In this document: piece by piece, positions 47,475 to 56,310 of the stretch
How positions within the stretch are numbered: the first letter of the stretch is position 1
How the letters are laid out: each line of letters starts with the position of its first letter
Assembly: GCF_027533645.1 (NCBI RefSeq)
Contig: NZ_JAQAGY010000003.1
Span: forward strand, 1-64,000
DNA from: Paenibacillus caseinilyticus
Lineage (GTDB): Bacteria > Bacillota > Bacilli > Paenibacillales > NBRC-103111
Direction of reading: 5' to 3'
DNA length: 64,000 nucleotides
Made by a program: the position numbers and the translations under genes
Notes under the pieces: model-generated
What the model was told of the DNA's origin: nothing
Databases searched by the model: none
The model's input: the letters and a program-made list of their open reading frames with translations, nothing else

Positions 47475-48056
47475 ATGAGCGACATACCAAGAGAAGATAA
47501 ACGTCCACAGGAGGGGGCCCCTCCAGACCATTCCGAATGGCCCGTCTGGGCCATGGAGTCCGTGACCCTTACGGAACCCGATCCGCTCTGGCTTGTCCAA
47601 GGCGAACAGCTGCGGCAGGAGCTCGCTTCCCTGCTGCTTCCCTTCGGCATTGCGGAGATCGAACATATCGGCTCCACCTCGGTCCCGGGCCTGCCCGCCA
47701 AGCCCATCCTTGACCTGATGGCGGCGGTGCGCGGCTGGGAGGATATACCCGATATCGCCCGCGTGCTTGCTCCGCACCACTGGCACTTCGTACCGCCGGA
47801 GCTCGACGAACGGCCATGGCGCCGCTTCTTCGTACAGGCTCCGCAAGAGCGCCGGACCGCCCACCTTCACCTGCTGCTGGAGGATGATCCCCACGGGGAT
47901 GACCTGATTCGTTTCCGGAACCGCCTTCGGTCTGACCCTGCTCTTCGGGACGCTTATGCCCGGCTGAAGCAACAGCTGGCCGCACAATTCCGCGAGGACC
48001 GGGAGGCCTATACGGCAGCGAAGTCCGGCTTTATCCGCAGTGCACTTGAGACCTAA
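47475..48056 (+). CDS. GrpB-family (UPF0157) nucleotidyltransferase-like protein
   Basis: I start at the ATG at 47475 behind GGGAGGA; the longer frame from 47247 is GC-driven. The 193-residue product has the GrpB hallmarks IEHIGSTSVPGLPAKPILDL (about 72-91) and RTAHLHLL further on. The fold is related to minimal nucleotidyltransferases; the GSTSVPG loop with the downstream Asp is the presumed active site. Its substrate and biological role are unknown. It stands alone between non-coding spacers. Confidence 0.9.
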   Translation: MSDIPREDKRPQEGAPPDHSEWPVWAMESVTLTEPDPLWLVQGEQLRQELASLLLPFGIAEIEHIGSTSVPGLPAKPILDLMAAVRGWEDIPDIARVLAPHHWHFVPPELDERPWRRFFVQAPQERRTAHLHLLLEDDPHGDDLIRFRNRLRSDPALRDAYARLKQQLAAQFREDREAYTAAKSGFIRSALET

Positions 48057-48207
48057 TTCGCAATACCATTTGATCCCGCCCTGCATCCGCCCACGGGTCT
48101 ATCGTAACGAGTTTCATCCGTATTTTCACGGATTCCACGCTTGCGTCACCCTTTTTTCACGGATCCCCACGCTTGTTTCACTATTTTTCATAAAAGTCCA
48201 GATTCTC

Positions 48208-48224
48208 TTTACATTCCTTTAACA
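48208..48224 (+). promoter_or_regulatory. Pho-box-like direct repeat
   Basis: TTTACA and TTAACA are separated by exactly 5 nt, giving the 11-nt period of PhoP-binding TTNACA repeats; a weaker third unit (CGAACA) follows in register at 48230. It lies about 85 nt upstream of the secreted nucleotidase start, a fitting place for phosphate-starvation control. Confidence 0.5.
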
Positions 48225-48309
48225 AGCCCCGAACACAGAACTGATAAGATGCTTCATGAGTCGACAAATTTTTCATGAGACGCGGCTCCATCATACGGGA
48301 GGTAGAGAC

Positions 48310-51300
48310 ATGAAACATCAAGCTTTCAAACTGGCGCTGGCCGTGCTGCTCACCGGCAGCACCCTTGCACCATCGGCATCGTATGCGTCTTCCGATACAT
48401 ACCGTATCCCCGCTGCGGACAGCGATACGGCAGCGGTACTCTCGTCCGTATACGCACAGGACGGCAGCGGCGGTTCCGAGTCTACGGTACAGCAGGCCGC
48501 CTACGGGCCTGTATCCGTACAGCTTCTCGCTATCAACGACCTGCACGGTAAGGTGGATCAGACTTATCCCGTAGATCTCAACGGAGATAAGGTGAACGAG
48601 AACCTCGGCCGCATGGATTACGTGGCGGCCTATCTCAAGCAGCGCGAAGCGGGGAACCCGAACACTCTGATCCTGCATGCCGGCGATACGATCGGCGGCA
48701 GCTCGCCTGTAACCGCCCTGCTGCAGGACGAGCCTACAGTCGAAATGCTCGAGTCCATCGGCTTTGACGGCGGAACCGTGGGCAACCACGAGTTCGACGA
48801 AGGCACCGCCGAGATGCTCCGCATGGTGAAGGGCGGTACGCACCCATCGGGCACGGAGAACTACGACGGCATGAACTTCCCGGTCGTGGCGGCGAATGTC
48901 GAATACAAAGCCGACGGCAGCCCTGTGCTTCCTCCTTACTTCATCCGCGAAATCGGCGGCGTGAAGATCGGCTTCATCGGCGTCGTGACCCAGTCGACCG
49001 CTTCCATCGTGATGCCCGGCGGCATCGCCGACATCCGGTTCACCGACGAGACGGCAGCCGTGAACAAAGCCGCAGCCGAGCTGAAGGCCCAAGGCATCCG
49101 GTCTATCGTGGTGCTCTCGCACATGGATGCCGTGCAGAGCGGCACATCGGTCACCGGCGCAGCAGCGGACCTGGCGGGCAGCGTCGACGACGAGGTGGAT
49201 GTGATTTTTGCGGCGCATAATCATACGGTCGTGAACGGCACTGTCGACAACAAGCTGATCGTCCAGGCATGGGAGTACGGCAAAGCCTTCTCTGATGTGG
49301 ACCTGCAGATCGACCCGGCTACCGGGGACATCGTGCAGAAGAGCGCGGAGATCGTCTACGTGAATCAGGCCGGGATTACGCCGGACCCGGCCGTAGGCGC
49401 CATTCTCCAGAAGTATGTGGACCGCGTCGCCCCTACGATCAATGAAGTGGTCGGCGTCACCTCCTCCGAGATGACCGGCGGCTACGGCGTCCGCGGACCG
49501 GTAGGCGACAACGCGCTCGGCAACTTCATTGCGGACGGCATGCGCTATGCGATGCAGAGCGACTTCGCCCTCATGAACGGCGGCGGCATCCGCGATAACC
49601 TGAACCAGGGCGAGGTCACCTGGGGCGAGCTCTACAACATTCAGCCGTTCAACAACCAGCTCGTGAAGGTGGAGATCACCGGAGCGGATCTGGAGACGAT
49701 CCTGAACGCCCAGCTCTCTTCGCTCTATGGGCCGGACTACAGCATCGGCGGCTTCTCTTACACATGGAACGGCAGCACGAACAAGGTCATCGACATCTTC
49801 CTGCCGGACGGCTCGAAGATCGACAAGACGAAGACGTACTCCGTCACCGTGAACAACTTCATGCAGACAGCCACCTCTTCGAAGTACAAGCCGATTGGGA
49901 CGCTCGGCAAGAATCCGGTCTACGGTCCGGAAGATCTCGAAGCTTCCGTTGCGTTCACGCGCAGCTTCGGCGCAGCGCCGATCAGCTACAAGGCCGAAGG
50001 CCGGATCAAGGAAGTATCCGGCGTGCCGACCGATCCCGCGCTCTTGACCGTTGCCCAGTTCCGTGCGCTGGCCGACGGCACGGCAGGCAAAGCTCAAGGC
50101 GTGATCACTACGGCGCCGCTCGGGAACCGAAGCTTCTATATGCAGGACAGCACGGGAGGCATCTACGTCTACTCGCCTTCCTCCACCGACACGCTGGCCA
50201 TCGGCGATAAAGTAACCGTGAGCGGCATCAAGAAGACGTTCAACGGCGAGCTCGAATTCGATTCCGGCGCTTCCGTGGCCAAGCTCGGCACAGAGCCTGT
50301 TCCCGCTCCTGTCGTCGTTACGCCGGACCAGGTCGGCGACCAACAAGGCAAGCTGGTCACCCTGAAGAAGGTGACGGTATCGGACGTGCGTGCGAGCGAC
50401 TTCAACGTGACGGCCGGCGGCTCCACCGTCATGGTCTACACCGGCGCTTACGGTGTCGGCACCTCCCAGGTGAAGCAGGGCGATATCATCGACCTGACGG
50501 GCATCGCGGCTTACTATAACAAGAACCAGATCAAACCGCGCACCGCTGCCGATATCGTCGTGACCGGCGGACTCAGCGATGCCGAGGTTACCGCTGCCGA
50601 CGCCAAGGCGCTGACGCTCGGGAACACGACCGCCGTGACCCTGAACCTGTCCCTGCCGACGAGCGGCGCGAAGGGATCCGCGATCACATGGAGCTCCTCC
50701 AACCCGGCGGTTGTCGGGGCGGACGGCACCGTCACCCGGCCCGAGAAGGGCCAACCTGCGGTCACGGCAGTCCTGACGGCCACGATCACCAAGGGCACTT
50801 CCACATTGACCAAAAAGTTCACGGTCACGGTACCGCCGAAGCGCCTGACGGACCAGGAAGCGGTAGCGAATGCGAAAGCAGCCCTCTTCCTCACCTATGA
50901 CGGCGTATCCGAGAAGCTCAAGCTGATCACCGCCGGAGCGGACACCACTACGATTTCCTGGAAGCTGACGAATCCCGAGCTCTCCCGGATCGTCGACGTC
51001 ACTACCGGACTCGTGGACCGTACCAAGGTTGTCGGCAGCTCCGAGAAGGTGACGCTCGTGGCCACGATTACCCGGGGCACCTATTCCGACACCGACGTAT
51101 TCACGATTCTCGTGCGCGCCCTTCCGGCTCCTGCGGCCGTGAGTGCCGTCAGCGAGAAAGACACCGCCGTGACCGGCACGGCCAAAGCCGGCTCCACGGT
51201 CACCGTCCGTATCGGCGACACAGTACTCGGAAGCGCGGCAGCCCACGCAACCAGCGGCGCCTTCCAGGTCGCCATCCCGGCCCAGCCGGCCGGCACCGTG

Positions 51301-52830
51301 CTCGAAGTCATCGCAACAGCCACCGGCTATGCGAGCACGCCCGCTTACGTGCTGGTGACGGCAGCGGTGCTGGATGACGCCGGAGCGGTAGCGGAGACGA
51401 AGAACGCGCTCACAAGCAGCCTCATCCTGAACGGCAATCCGTCGCCCGATGCGGTCACTACGGCGCTGAACCTGCCGGCCTCCGGCGAGAACGGGACGGT
51501 AATCTCCTGGCAGTCGAGCCAGCCGTCCGTCATCGGCACGAACGGTGCCGTCGTACGCCCGGCCGCTTCGGCGGATAACGCGGCCGTGACCTTGACGGCC
51601 ACGATCTCCCGCGGAAGCGCCAGCGATACGCTCAGCTTCACCGTTACCGTATTGAAGCAGTCCGCCCCCAGCGGCGATACGCTGACCGTCAGCCAGGCCA
51701 AAGCCTTGGCCGTAGGAACGACCGTCAAGGTACGCGGTTATCTGACCTCGAAGACGGCGGCCAGCAACAGCAATATCGTCTTCGTCCTCGCGGAGCAGGA
51801 AGGCGTGACCGACTTCACGGGGAACGCCGGGGCGATCCAAATCCCGCAGTCGAACTCTTACTACACAGACCCGGCCGCCAAACTTGCCCTGCTCGATGCG
51901 CCGGTCGGTTCGGTCATCGTCGTCGAAGGCAAGATCGATACGTATAACTCCAAACCGTCCATTGAATCTGTCCGTTCCGCTGCCGTGCAGGGGACGGAGA
52001 ACAGCGCGCCGACGGTGACGAACGTGACCTACAGCGGCATGCCGCAGGTAGGCGCGACGCTGACCGGTCTGTACACCTACAGCGACGCCGAGAACGATGC
52101 CGAAGGCGCATCCGTCTACGCCTGGTACCGCGCCGATGCAGCGGACGGCACAGGCCTGACAGCCATCGCCGGCGCGGCAGGCAAGTCCTATACGGTCACT
52201 GAAGCGGACCTCGGCAAGCACCTCGTCTTCGAGGTTACGCCGGCGGCCGCCACCGGTACCGCCGCAGGGCAGCCGGTGAAGAGCGCTCCGACAGCCAAGG
52301 TCACGGGACAGACCGGGCCGGGCCCCGTGGGCGCCGACCTGATCTTCTCCGAATACGTCGAAGGCACATCCAATAACAAGGCCATCGAAATCTTCAATCC
52401 TTCCGGCGCGCCTATCGAACTCAGCGGATATTCCGTAGAACTCTATGCCAACGGGGCGACGGCACCGACCAACAAGCTCGACCTTAGCGGTACGCTCGCA
52501 GCCGGCGACGTCTATGTCATCGCGAACAGCTCGGCCAGCGCAGCCATCCTGGCGGCTGCCGATATCACCAGCACCGTCACGTTCTTCAACGGCGACGATG
52601 CCCTTGTACTCAAGAAGAACGGCGTTGTGATCGACGTGATCGGTCAAGTAGGCGCAGACCCGGGCTCCGAGTGGGGCAGCGGTCTGACCTCGACGCAGGA
52701 CAACACCATCCGCCGTTCTCCAGGAACCCTCACCGGCGACACGAATGCGTCTGACGCCTTCGATCCGGCTGCGGGCTGGAACGGTTATCCGGTCGATACG
52801 TTCGACGGTCTCGGCCAGCATACGAACTAA
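48310..52830 (+). CDS. YhcR-like secreted 5'-nucleotidase with OB-fold, Ig-like and lamin-tail domains
   Basis: The ATG at 48310 follows GGGAGG and gives a 1,506-residue exported protein with a signal peptide of about 29 residues. Order of parts: calcineurin-type metallophosphatase (QLLAINDLHGKVD, ILHAGDTIGGS, GTVGNHEFDEG, FAAHNHTVVNG), 5'-nucleotidase C-terminal domain (GDNALGNFIADGMRYAMQSD, INGGGIRDN-like), an OB-fold segment near residue 580, two or more atrophied Ig-like domains (AITWSSSNPAVVGADG, VISWQSSQPSVIGTNG), a second OB-like segment (TVKVRGYLTS), and a C-terminal lamin-tail domain (NNKAIEIFNPSGAPIEL). It should dephosphorylate nucleotides outside the cell. No sortase or SLH anchor is present. 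Confidence 0.92.
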   Translation: MKHQAFKLALAVLLTGSTLAPSASYASSDTYRIPAADSDTAAVLSSVYAQDGSGGSESTVQQAAYGPVSVQLLAINDLHGKVDQTYPVDLNGDKVNENLGRMDYVAAYLKQREAGNPNTLILHAGDTIGGSSPVTALLQDEPTVEMLESIGFDGGTVGNHEFDEGTAEMLRMVKGGTHPSGTENYDGMNFPVVAANVEYKADGSPVLPPYFIREIGGVKIGFIGVVTQSTASIVMPGGIADIRFTDETAAVNKAAAELKAQGIRSIVVLSHMDAVQSGTSVTGAAADLAGSVDDEVDVIFAAHNHTVVNGTVDNKLIVQAWEYGKAFSDVDLQIDPATGDIVQKSAEIVYVNQAGITPDPAVGAILQKYVDRVAPTINEVVGVTSSEMTGGYGVRGPVGDNALGNFIADGMRYAMQSDFALMNGGGIRDNLNQGEVTWGELYNIQPFNNQLVKVEITGADLETILNAQLSSLYGPDYSIGGFSYTWNGSTNKVIDIFLPDGSKIDKTKTYSVTVNNFMQTATSSKYKPIGTLGKNPVYGPEDLEASVAFTRSFGAAPISYKAEGRIKEVSGVPTDPALLTVAQFRALADGTAGKAQGVITTAPLGNRSFYMQDSTGGIYVYSPSSTDTLAIGDKVTVSGIKKTFNGELEFDSGASVAKLGTEPVPAPVVVTPDQVGDQQGKLVTLKKVTVSDVRASDFNVTAGGSTVMVYTGAYGVGTSQVKQGDIIDLTGIAAYYNKNQIKPRTAADIVVTGGLSDAEVTAADAKALTLGNTTAVTLNLSLPTSGAKGSAITWSSSNPAVVGADGTVTRPEKGQPAVTAVLTATITKGTSTLTKKFTVTVPPKRLTDQEAVANAKAALFLTYDGVSEKLKLITAGADTTTISWKLTNPELSRIVDVTTGLVDRTKVVGSSEKVTLVATITRGTYSDTDVFTILVRALPAPAAVSAVSEKDTAVTGTAKAGSTVTVRIGDTVLGSAAAHATSGAFQVAIPAQPAGTVLEVIATATGYASTPAYVLVTAAVLDDAGAVAETKNALTSSLILNGNPSPDAVTTALNLPASGENGTVISWQSSQPSVIGTNGAVVRPAASADNAAVTLTATISRGSASDTLSFTVTVLKQSAPSGDTLTVSQAKALAVGTTVKVRGYLTSKTAASNSNIVFVLAEQEGVTDFTGNAGAIQIPQSNSYYTDPAAKLALLDAPVGSVIVVEGKIDTYNSKPSIESVRSAAVQGTENSAPTVTNVTYSGMPQVGATLTGLYTYSDAENDAEGASVYAWYRADAADGTGLTAIAGAAGKSYTVTEADLGKHLVFEVTPAAATGTAAGQPVKSAPTAKVTGQTGPGPVGADLIFSEYVEGTSNNKAIEIFNPSGAPIELSGYSVELYANGATAPTNKLDLSGTLAAGDVYVIANSSASAAILAAADITSTVTFFNGDDALVLKKNGVVIDVIGQVGADPGSEWGSGLTSTQDNTIRRSPGTLTGDTNASDAFDPAAGWNGYPVDTFDGLGQHTN

Positions 52831-52861
52831 CGGACATCCACTTAAACGAGGAGGCTCTCCC

Positions 52862-54061
52862 ATGAAGATTTCCCATACACGATTCACCCGTGCGCTGCTC
52901 AGCCTTACCCTCACCCTCTCGGTAGCCGCTGCTGCAGCCCCGGCCGTTCTGGCCGAGGGACCCGCAGATCCGGCTCCTTATCTCAATCCGGCGGGTACGG
53001 CCAATGGCAAGAAGGTGCTCTTCGACAATACGCACGGCCAGACGGCAGGGGCTGCGGACTGGGTGATCAACGGCGCCTTCTCCGACTTTGCCGAAGGCAT
53101 CGCGGGCGCGGGCTATTCTGTGCAGGAGCTGCGCAAGACGACGCCGATTACCCTCGATGATCTCAAAGCGTACGACGTCTTCATCGTCCCCGAGTCCAAC
53201 GTGCCTTACAAGACGACCGAACAAGCGGCCATGCTGCAGTATGTGCAGGGAGGCGGCAGCATCTTCTTCATCGCCGACCACTATAACGCCGACCGCAACA
53301 AGAATCGCTGGGATTCCTCCGAGGTGTTCAACGGCTACCGGCGCGGAGCCTGGACCGATCCGGCGAAGGGCATGTCGGCGGAAGAGCGCGCCTCCGCGGC
53401 CATGCAGGGCGTGGCCAGCACCGACTGGCTCGCGCAGAACTTCGGCGTGCGGTTCCGCTACAACGCGCTCGGCGACATCAACGCCAGCGTCATCGTCTCG
53501 CCGGAACAGTCGCTCGGCATCACGCGCGGCGTGAAGTCGGTCGCTATGCACGCCGGCAGCACACTGGCGATTATCGATCCGTCGAAGGCCAAGGGGATCG
53601 TATACCTGCCTTCGACGAACCAAGCCTGGGGCAATGCCGTGGACAAAGGGGTATACGCCGGCGGCGGCATCCCCGAAGGCCCCTTTGCCGCGATCTCCAA
53701 GGTGGGCAAAGGCAAGGCCGCCTTCATCGGCGATTCGTCCCCGGTAGAAGACGCCACGCCGCGCTACCTGCGCGAGGAGAACGGCGCCAAGAAGACGACG
53801 TATGACGGCTTCAAGGAACAGAACGACGCCGCTCTGCTCATCAACACAGTGAACTGGCTGGCGAAGAAAGAGTCGTACCAGAAGCTCTCGCAGATCAGCG
53901 GCCTTCAGCTCGATTCCCCCACCCCTCTCCTGACCTCCGGTCCAGAGAACGAGATTCCGCAGGGGACGGTGGAACCGCAGGCCGAGCCTTGGGCCGCACC
54001 GGCCGCAGGCTACAAGTGGTGGGACCGCACCACCTTCGCCGCGGGCTCTTACGGCAAATAA
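52862..54061 (+). CDS. Secreted protein with glutamine-amidotransferase-like N-terminal region
   Basis: The ATG at 52862 follows GAGGAGG. The 399-residue product has a signal peptide (about 1-31, ending AVLAEG). The mature chain begins KKVLFDNTHGQTAGAADWVI and continues with YDVFIVPESNVPYKTTEQAA and GGGSIFFIADHYNADRNKNR, the alternating strands of a class I amidotransferase-like (DUF4350-like) fold, but I see no Cys-His-Glu triad. Later comes GKAAFIGDSSPVEDATPRYL and a conserved-looking tail EPWAAPAAGYKWWD. It lies 31 nt downstream of the nucleotidase gene and shares its transcript, so it probably assists in extracellular nucleic acid or phosphate use. The molecular activity is unknown. Confidence 0.8.
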   Translation: MKISHTRFTRALLSLTLTLSVAAAAAPAVLAEGPADPAPYLNPAGTANGKKVLFDNTHGQTAGAADWVINGAFSDFAEGIAGAGYSVQELRKTTPITLDDLKAYDVFIVPESNVPYKTTEQAAMLQYVQGGGSIFFIADHYNADRNKNRWDSSEVFNGYRRGAWTDPAKGMSAEERASAAMQGVASTDWLAQNFGVRFRYNALGDINASVIVSPEQSLGITRGVKSVAMHAGSTLAIIDPSKAKGIVYLPSTNQAWGNAVDKGVYAGGGIPEGPFAAISKVGKGKAAFIGDSSPVEDATPRYLREENGAKKTTYDGFKEQNDAALLINTVNWLAKKESYQKLSQISGLQLDSPTPLLTSGPENEIPQGTVEPQAEPWAAPAAGYKWWDRTTFAAGSYGK

Positions 54062-54190
54062 GCTCCGGCCGTACGGTGAACGGGAGGCAAGGGTACCCCG
54101 TGCCGATGTACTTACGGAACGGAACAGGAAGCGGTGGATCGATCCAGGCCAGGCGATGTGAAACTTATGCTTGCTTGAATGCCACAACAA

Positions 54191-54234
54191 AGAACCGGCC
54201 GAAACGGGGACTCCCCCTGTTTCGGCCGGTTCTT
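54191..54234 (+). terminator. Rho-independent terminator after the nucleotidase operon
   Basis: AGAACCGGCCGAAAC pairs with GTTTCGGCCGGTTCT, with a further GGGG/CCCC step, then TTTT. It ends the two-gene secreted nucleotidase operon and may work in both directions. Confidence 0.92.
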
Positions 54235-54240
54235 TTGGTA

Positions 54241-54359
54241 TAGCTTCATCATTGGCACTCATAGCTTCATTGTCGCTTATAGCCCCATCTTGGCACTTAC
54301 AGCGCAATCTTGGTAATTATAGCTTCATCTTGGCACCTATAGCTTCATCTTGGCACGGC
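54241..54359. repeat. Six imperfect tandem repeats of about 20 nt
   Basis: Units begin at 54241, 54262, 54280, 54300, 54320 and 54340 and follow the consensus TAGCTTCATCTTGGCACTTA. The last two units are nearly identical. No frame through them encodes a convincing peptide, and there is no spacer pattern as in CRISPR. Confidence 0.85.
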
Positions 54360-54498
54360 TTCGTTGGATACCGCTTTGGGTGCAGGCAGGCGGCAGACCG
54401 GTGCAGCGAAGCGGCTCCCGTCGCCGCCTTTCCTGCTCTCCCCCAATCAAGCCCTCCCCCCGCTGCAGGCGGACAAGCCCACCTGGAGAAAGAGTCAA

Positions 54499-55776
54499 TC
54501 AGGAGCCCATCAGCTTCTTGATCAGCTCCTTGCGGTTGCGCACGCCGGTCTTCTCGAAGATGTGGCTGAGATGCTTCTTCACTGTAATCTCCGCTACGAT
54601 GAGCGTCTGCGCAATCTCGGCGGTGGTGCGGCAGTCCAGCACCATCCGGGCTACCTCCTCCTCCCGGGCGGTCAGCCCGTAAGGATTGGCGTCCAACAGC
54701 TGTACGCTTCTCTTGGCGAGGCGTTCATGCAGCGCCGGGCGGCTGCGGCGCAGTTCGCTTGCGAGCAGTCTGCGCAGCACCGGATGAACCGCCCAGCCTC
54801 CCTCTGCTGCAGGGCGGACGAACGACAAGGCGCACAGCCGGTCAAAGTCGGCGGAGGCCACGCTCTCCTCGAGCAGCCCGGCAAGCAGCTCCTGCTCGAA
54901 CGAGGGCAGCAAGGCGGCCGCATCGAGCAGAGGCCGGAGCCCTTCTTCCTTCTCTTCGCCGAGCCAGCGTCCGAGCAGGTAAGTCCGCAGCTCGGACGCA
55001 GCGTCCAGGCCTGTGTCCCCTGCGAGGTCCGCTCCCGCCTCCCCTGCCATGACAAGGCAGGACAGCGTCAACGGGTGGCCCTGTGTGAGCGACCACAACC
55101 GCTGGCTGTCATCGGCGGCGATCTCCCGGCCGGCGGCGGCCGCATAAGCCTCCACTTCCCCTCGCGAGAAGTCCCCGAGGGTCAGGACTTCCACGGCCGC
55201 AGGCTCTGCCGCGCAGACGCCCGGCGCGAGGCCAGGCCCCTTCCGTCCTGCGGTCACCAGCAGGACGGCGGGAGGCAGCTGGGGCACCAGCGTCTCCAGG
55301 AGCCAGCGCTGCGCGTCACCTGCCGTCTCATAAGCATCCACCACCAGCAGCACGGGGACCCCGGCCGCAGCCGAGGCCAGCCGGTCCTGGCACAAGGCGG
55401 CATAGGATGGCAGAACCGCCCATGGATCGGGCGCTGCCCCTTCTGGATCCGCCGGCAGCACGGCCAGGATCGCCGCAGCCAAGGATTCCCCGTGCCCTGC
55501 GGCGTCCCGGGCATCCACCTGCAGCGTCAGCCAGCCTCTCGCCTCGGCCCGGCGCCGCAGCTCGGCCAGCAGGTAACTTTTGCCTGAACCCGGCATGCCT
55601 TCCACATGCAGACGGAGCGTCACGGCCTCGGGACCGCGCGTCTCCACTTCCTGCAGTACCTCCTCCAGACGATGCAGCTCTTCTCTTCTTCCGATGAACA
55701 ACGGAACGCGCTCGGTACTGCCGTACGGTACGCCGGCCTCTGTGCGGTTCACGATTCTTAGCATAGATACATCCAA
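54499..55776 (-). CDS. AAA-type ATPase/LuxR transcriptional regulator (MalT-like, short)
   Basis: A 425-residue regulator. The N-terminal ATPase has FIGRREELHRLEEVL, Walker A GMPGSGKS (60-67) and a Walker B-like VPVLLVVDAYE near 140-150. The C-terminus is a LuxR helix-turn-helix (about 362-422: LTAREEEVARMVLDCRTTAE, VKKHLSHIFEKTGVRNRKEL). Such proteins hydrolyse ATP to switch on DNA binding after an inducer is sensed. It is much shorter than MalT (about 900 residues) because the long repeat domain between is missing. The gene is divergent from two genes for very small secreted peptides, its most likely targets. An ATG at 55764 is an alternative start. Confidence 0.88.
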   Translation of the reverse strand: MDVSMLRIVNRTEAGVPYGSTERVPLFIGRREELHRLEEVLQEVETRGPEAVTLRLHVEGMPGSGKSYLLAELRRRAEARGWLTLQVDARDAAGHGESLAAAILAVLPADPEGAAPDPWAVLPSYAALCQDRLASAAAGVPVLLVVDAYETAGDAQRWLLETLVPQLPPAVLLVTAGRKGPGLAPGVCAAEPAAVEVLTLGDFSRGEVEAYAAAAGREIAADDSQRLWSLTQGHPLTLSCLVMAGEAGADLAGDTGLDAASELRTYLLGRWLGEEKEEGLRPLLDAAALLPSFEQELLAGLLEESVASADFDRLCALSFVRPAAEGGWAVHPVLRRLLASELRRSRPALHERLAKRSVQLLDANPYGLTAREEEVARMVLDCRTTAEIAQTLIVAEITVKKHLSHIFEKTGVRNRKELIKKLMGS

Positions 55777-56005
55777 CCTTTGACTTAGGGTTTCTTCTGT
55801 GAATTGGGATTAGGTTATCCCCATTGTAAACAAATCGTATCATTGCGGCAATGAGAAGATAGCTCGGTTCCGGTGAGATTCCACACATTCCGCGCAAGAG
55901 TATACTTTCGGATACTATCAGGCCTCAAGTGCGGGGTGCTATGCTTAACAGCGTCGGAGAGAACGACAACCACATGTTCGAACGAACGAAAGGAGGTGAC
56001 ACTTC

Positions 56006-56167
56006 ATGACAAAACAACGCACCCTGATGGTCCTCGCCGCGGCTGCTGTCGTACTGCTTGGCACAGGAGATTTTGCCTCCCCGGCAAGCGCCATGTACAA
56101 AGGCTATGTGCCAGGCTCGATTATGGAGACCATCGAGATGGGTTACTGGTACTGGTTCCTTACCTAA
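56006..56167 (+). CDS. Small secreted peptide 1 with aromatic C-terminus
   Basis: A 53-codon frame with a perfect ribosome binding site (AAAGGAGGTGA, 6 nt before the ATG). The product has a basic start (MTKQR), a hydrophobic core (LMVLAAAAVVLLGTG) and a probable signal peptidase site near ASPASA-M, leaving about 24 residues that end in METIEMGYWYWFLT. I know no family for it. A paralogue of 50 residues is encoded 340 nt downstream, with the same pattern MTK, GDFA, A-AM, ME-IE and YWY-FL. The divergent gene upstream is an AAA-LuxR regulator. The 3' end of this gene is repeated in tandem after its stop codon. Confidence 0.75.
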   Translation: MTKQRTLMVLAAAAVVLLGTGDFASPASAMYKGYVPGSIMETIEMGYWYWFLT

Positions 56168-56310
56168 TCTAGATGGGTTACTGGTACTGGTTCCTTACCT
56201 AATCTAGATGGGTCACTGTACTGGTTCCTTACCTAATCTAGATGGGTCACTGTACTGGTTCCTTACCTAATCTAGATGGGTCACTGTACTGGTTCCTTAC
56301 CTGATCCAAG
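56138..56310 (+). repeat. Five tandem copies (34-35 nt) of the peptide gene's 3' end
   Basis: Copy 1 (56138-56172) is the last 10 codons and stop of peptide 1 plus 5 nt. Copy 2 (56173-56207) is identical and itself reads MGYWYWFLT-stop. Copies 3 (56208-56241), 4 (56242-56275) and 5 (56276-56310) share a 1-nt deletion and a T-to-C change that break that frame; copy 5 diverges at its end. Confidence 0.92.

Larger units (their letters stand above)
54062..54498. other. Intergenic stretch with terminator and tandem repeats
   Basis: No gene. It contains a strong terminator (54191-54234) and a six-unit tandem repeat (54241-54359). The rest, up to the stop of the LuxR-type gene, is GC-rich without recognisable signals. 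Confidence 0.6.

Noticed and set aside
48181..52914. Minus-strand open frame of 1,577 codons opposite the nucleotidase gene
   Set aside because: It is the mirror of the codon bias of the true plus-strand gene. The product is a His/Arg/Asp-rich string with no domain, while the plus-strand protein has a signal peptide and clear enzyme motifs.
52730..54307. Minus-strand frame of 525 codons opposite the amidotransferase-like gene
   Set aside because: It is a GC-driven shadow that runs through the strong terminator at 54191-54234 and has no domain.
54241..54359. CRISPR-like array
   Set aside because: The units are contiguous with no unique spacers, only about 20 nt long, and no cas genes are nearby.
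56138..56310. CRISPR-like array
   Set aside because: The copies are head to tail without spacers and are clearly derived from the adjacent peptide gene.
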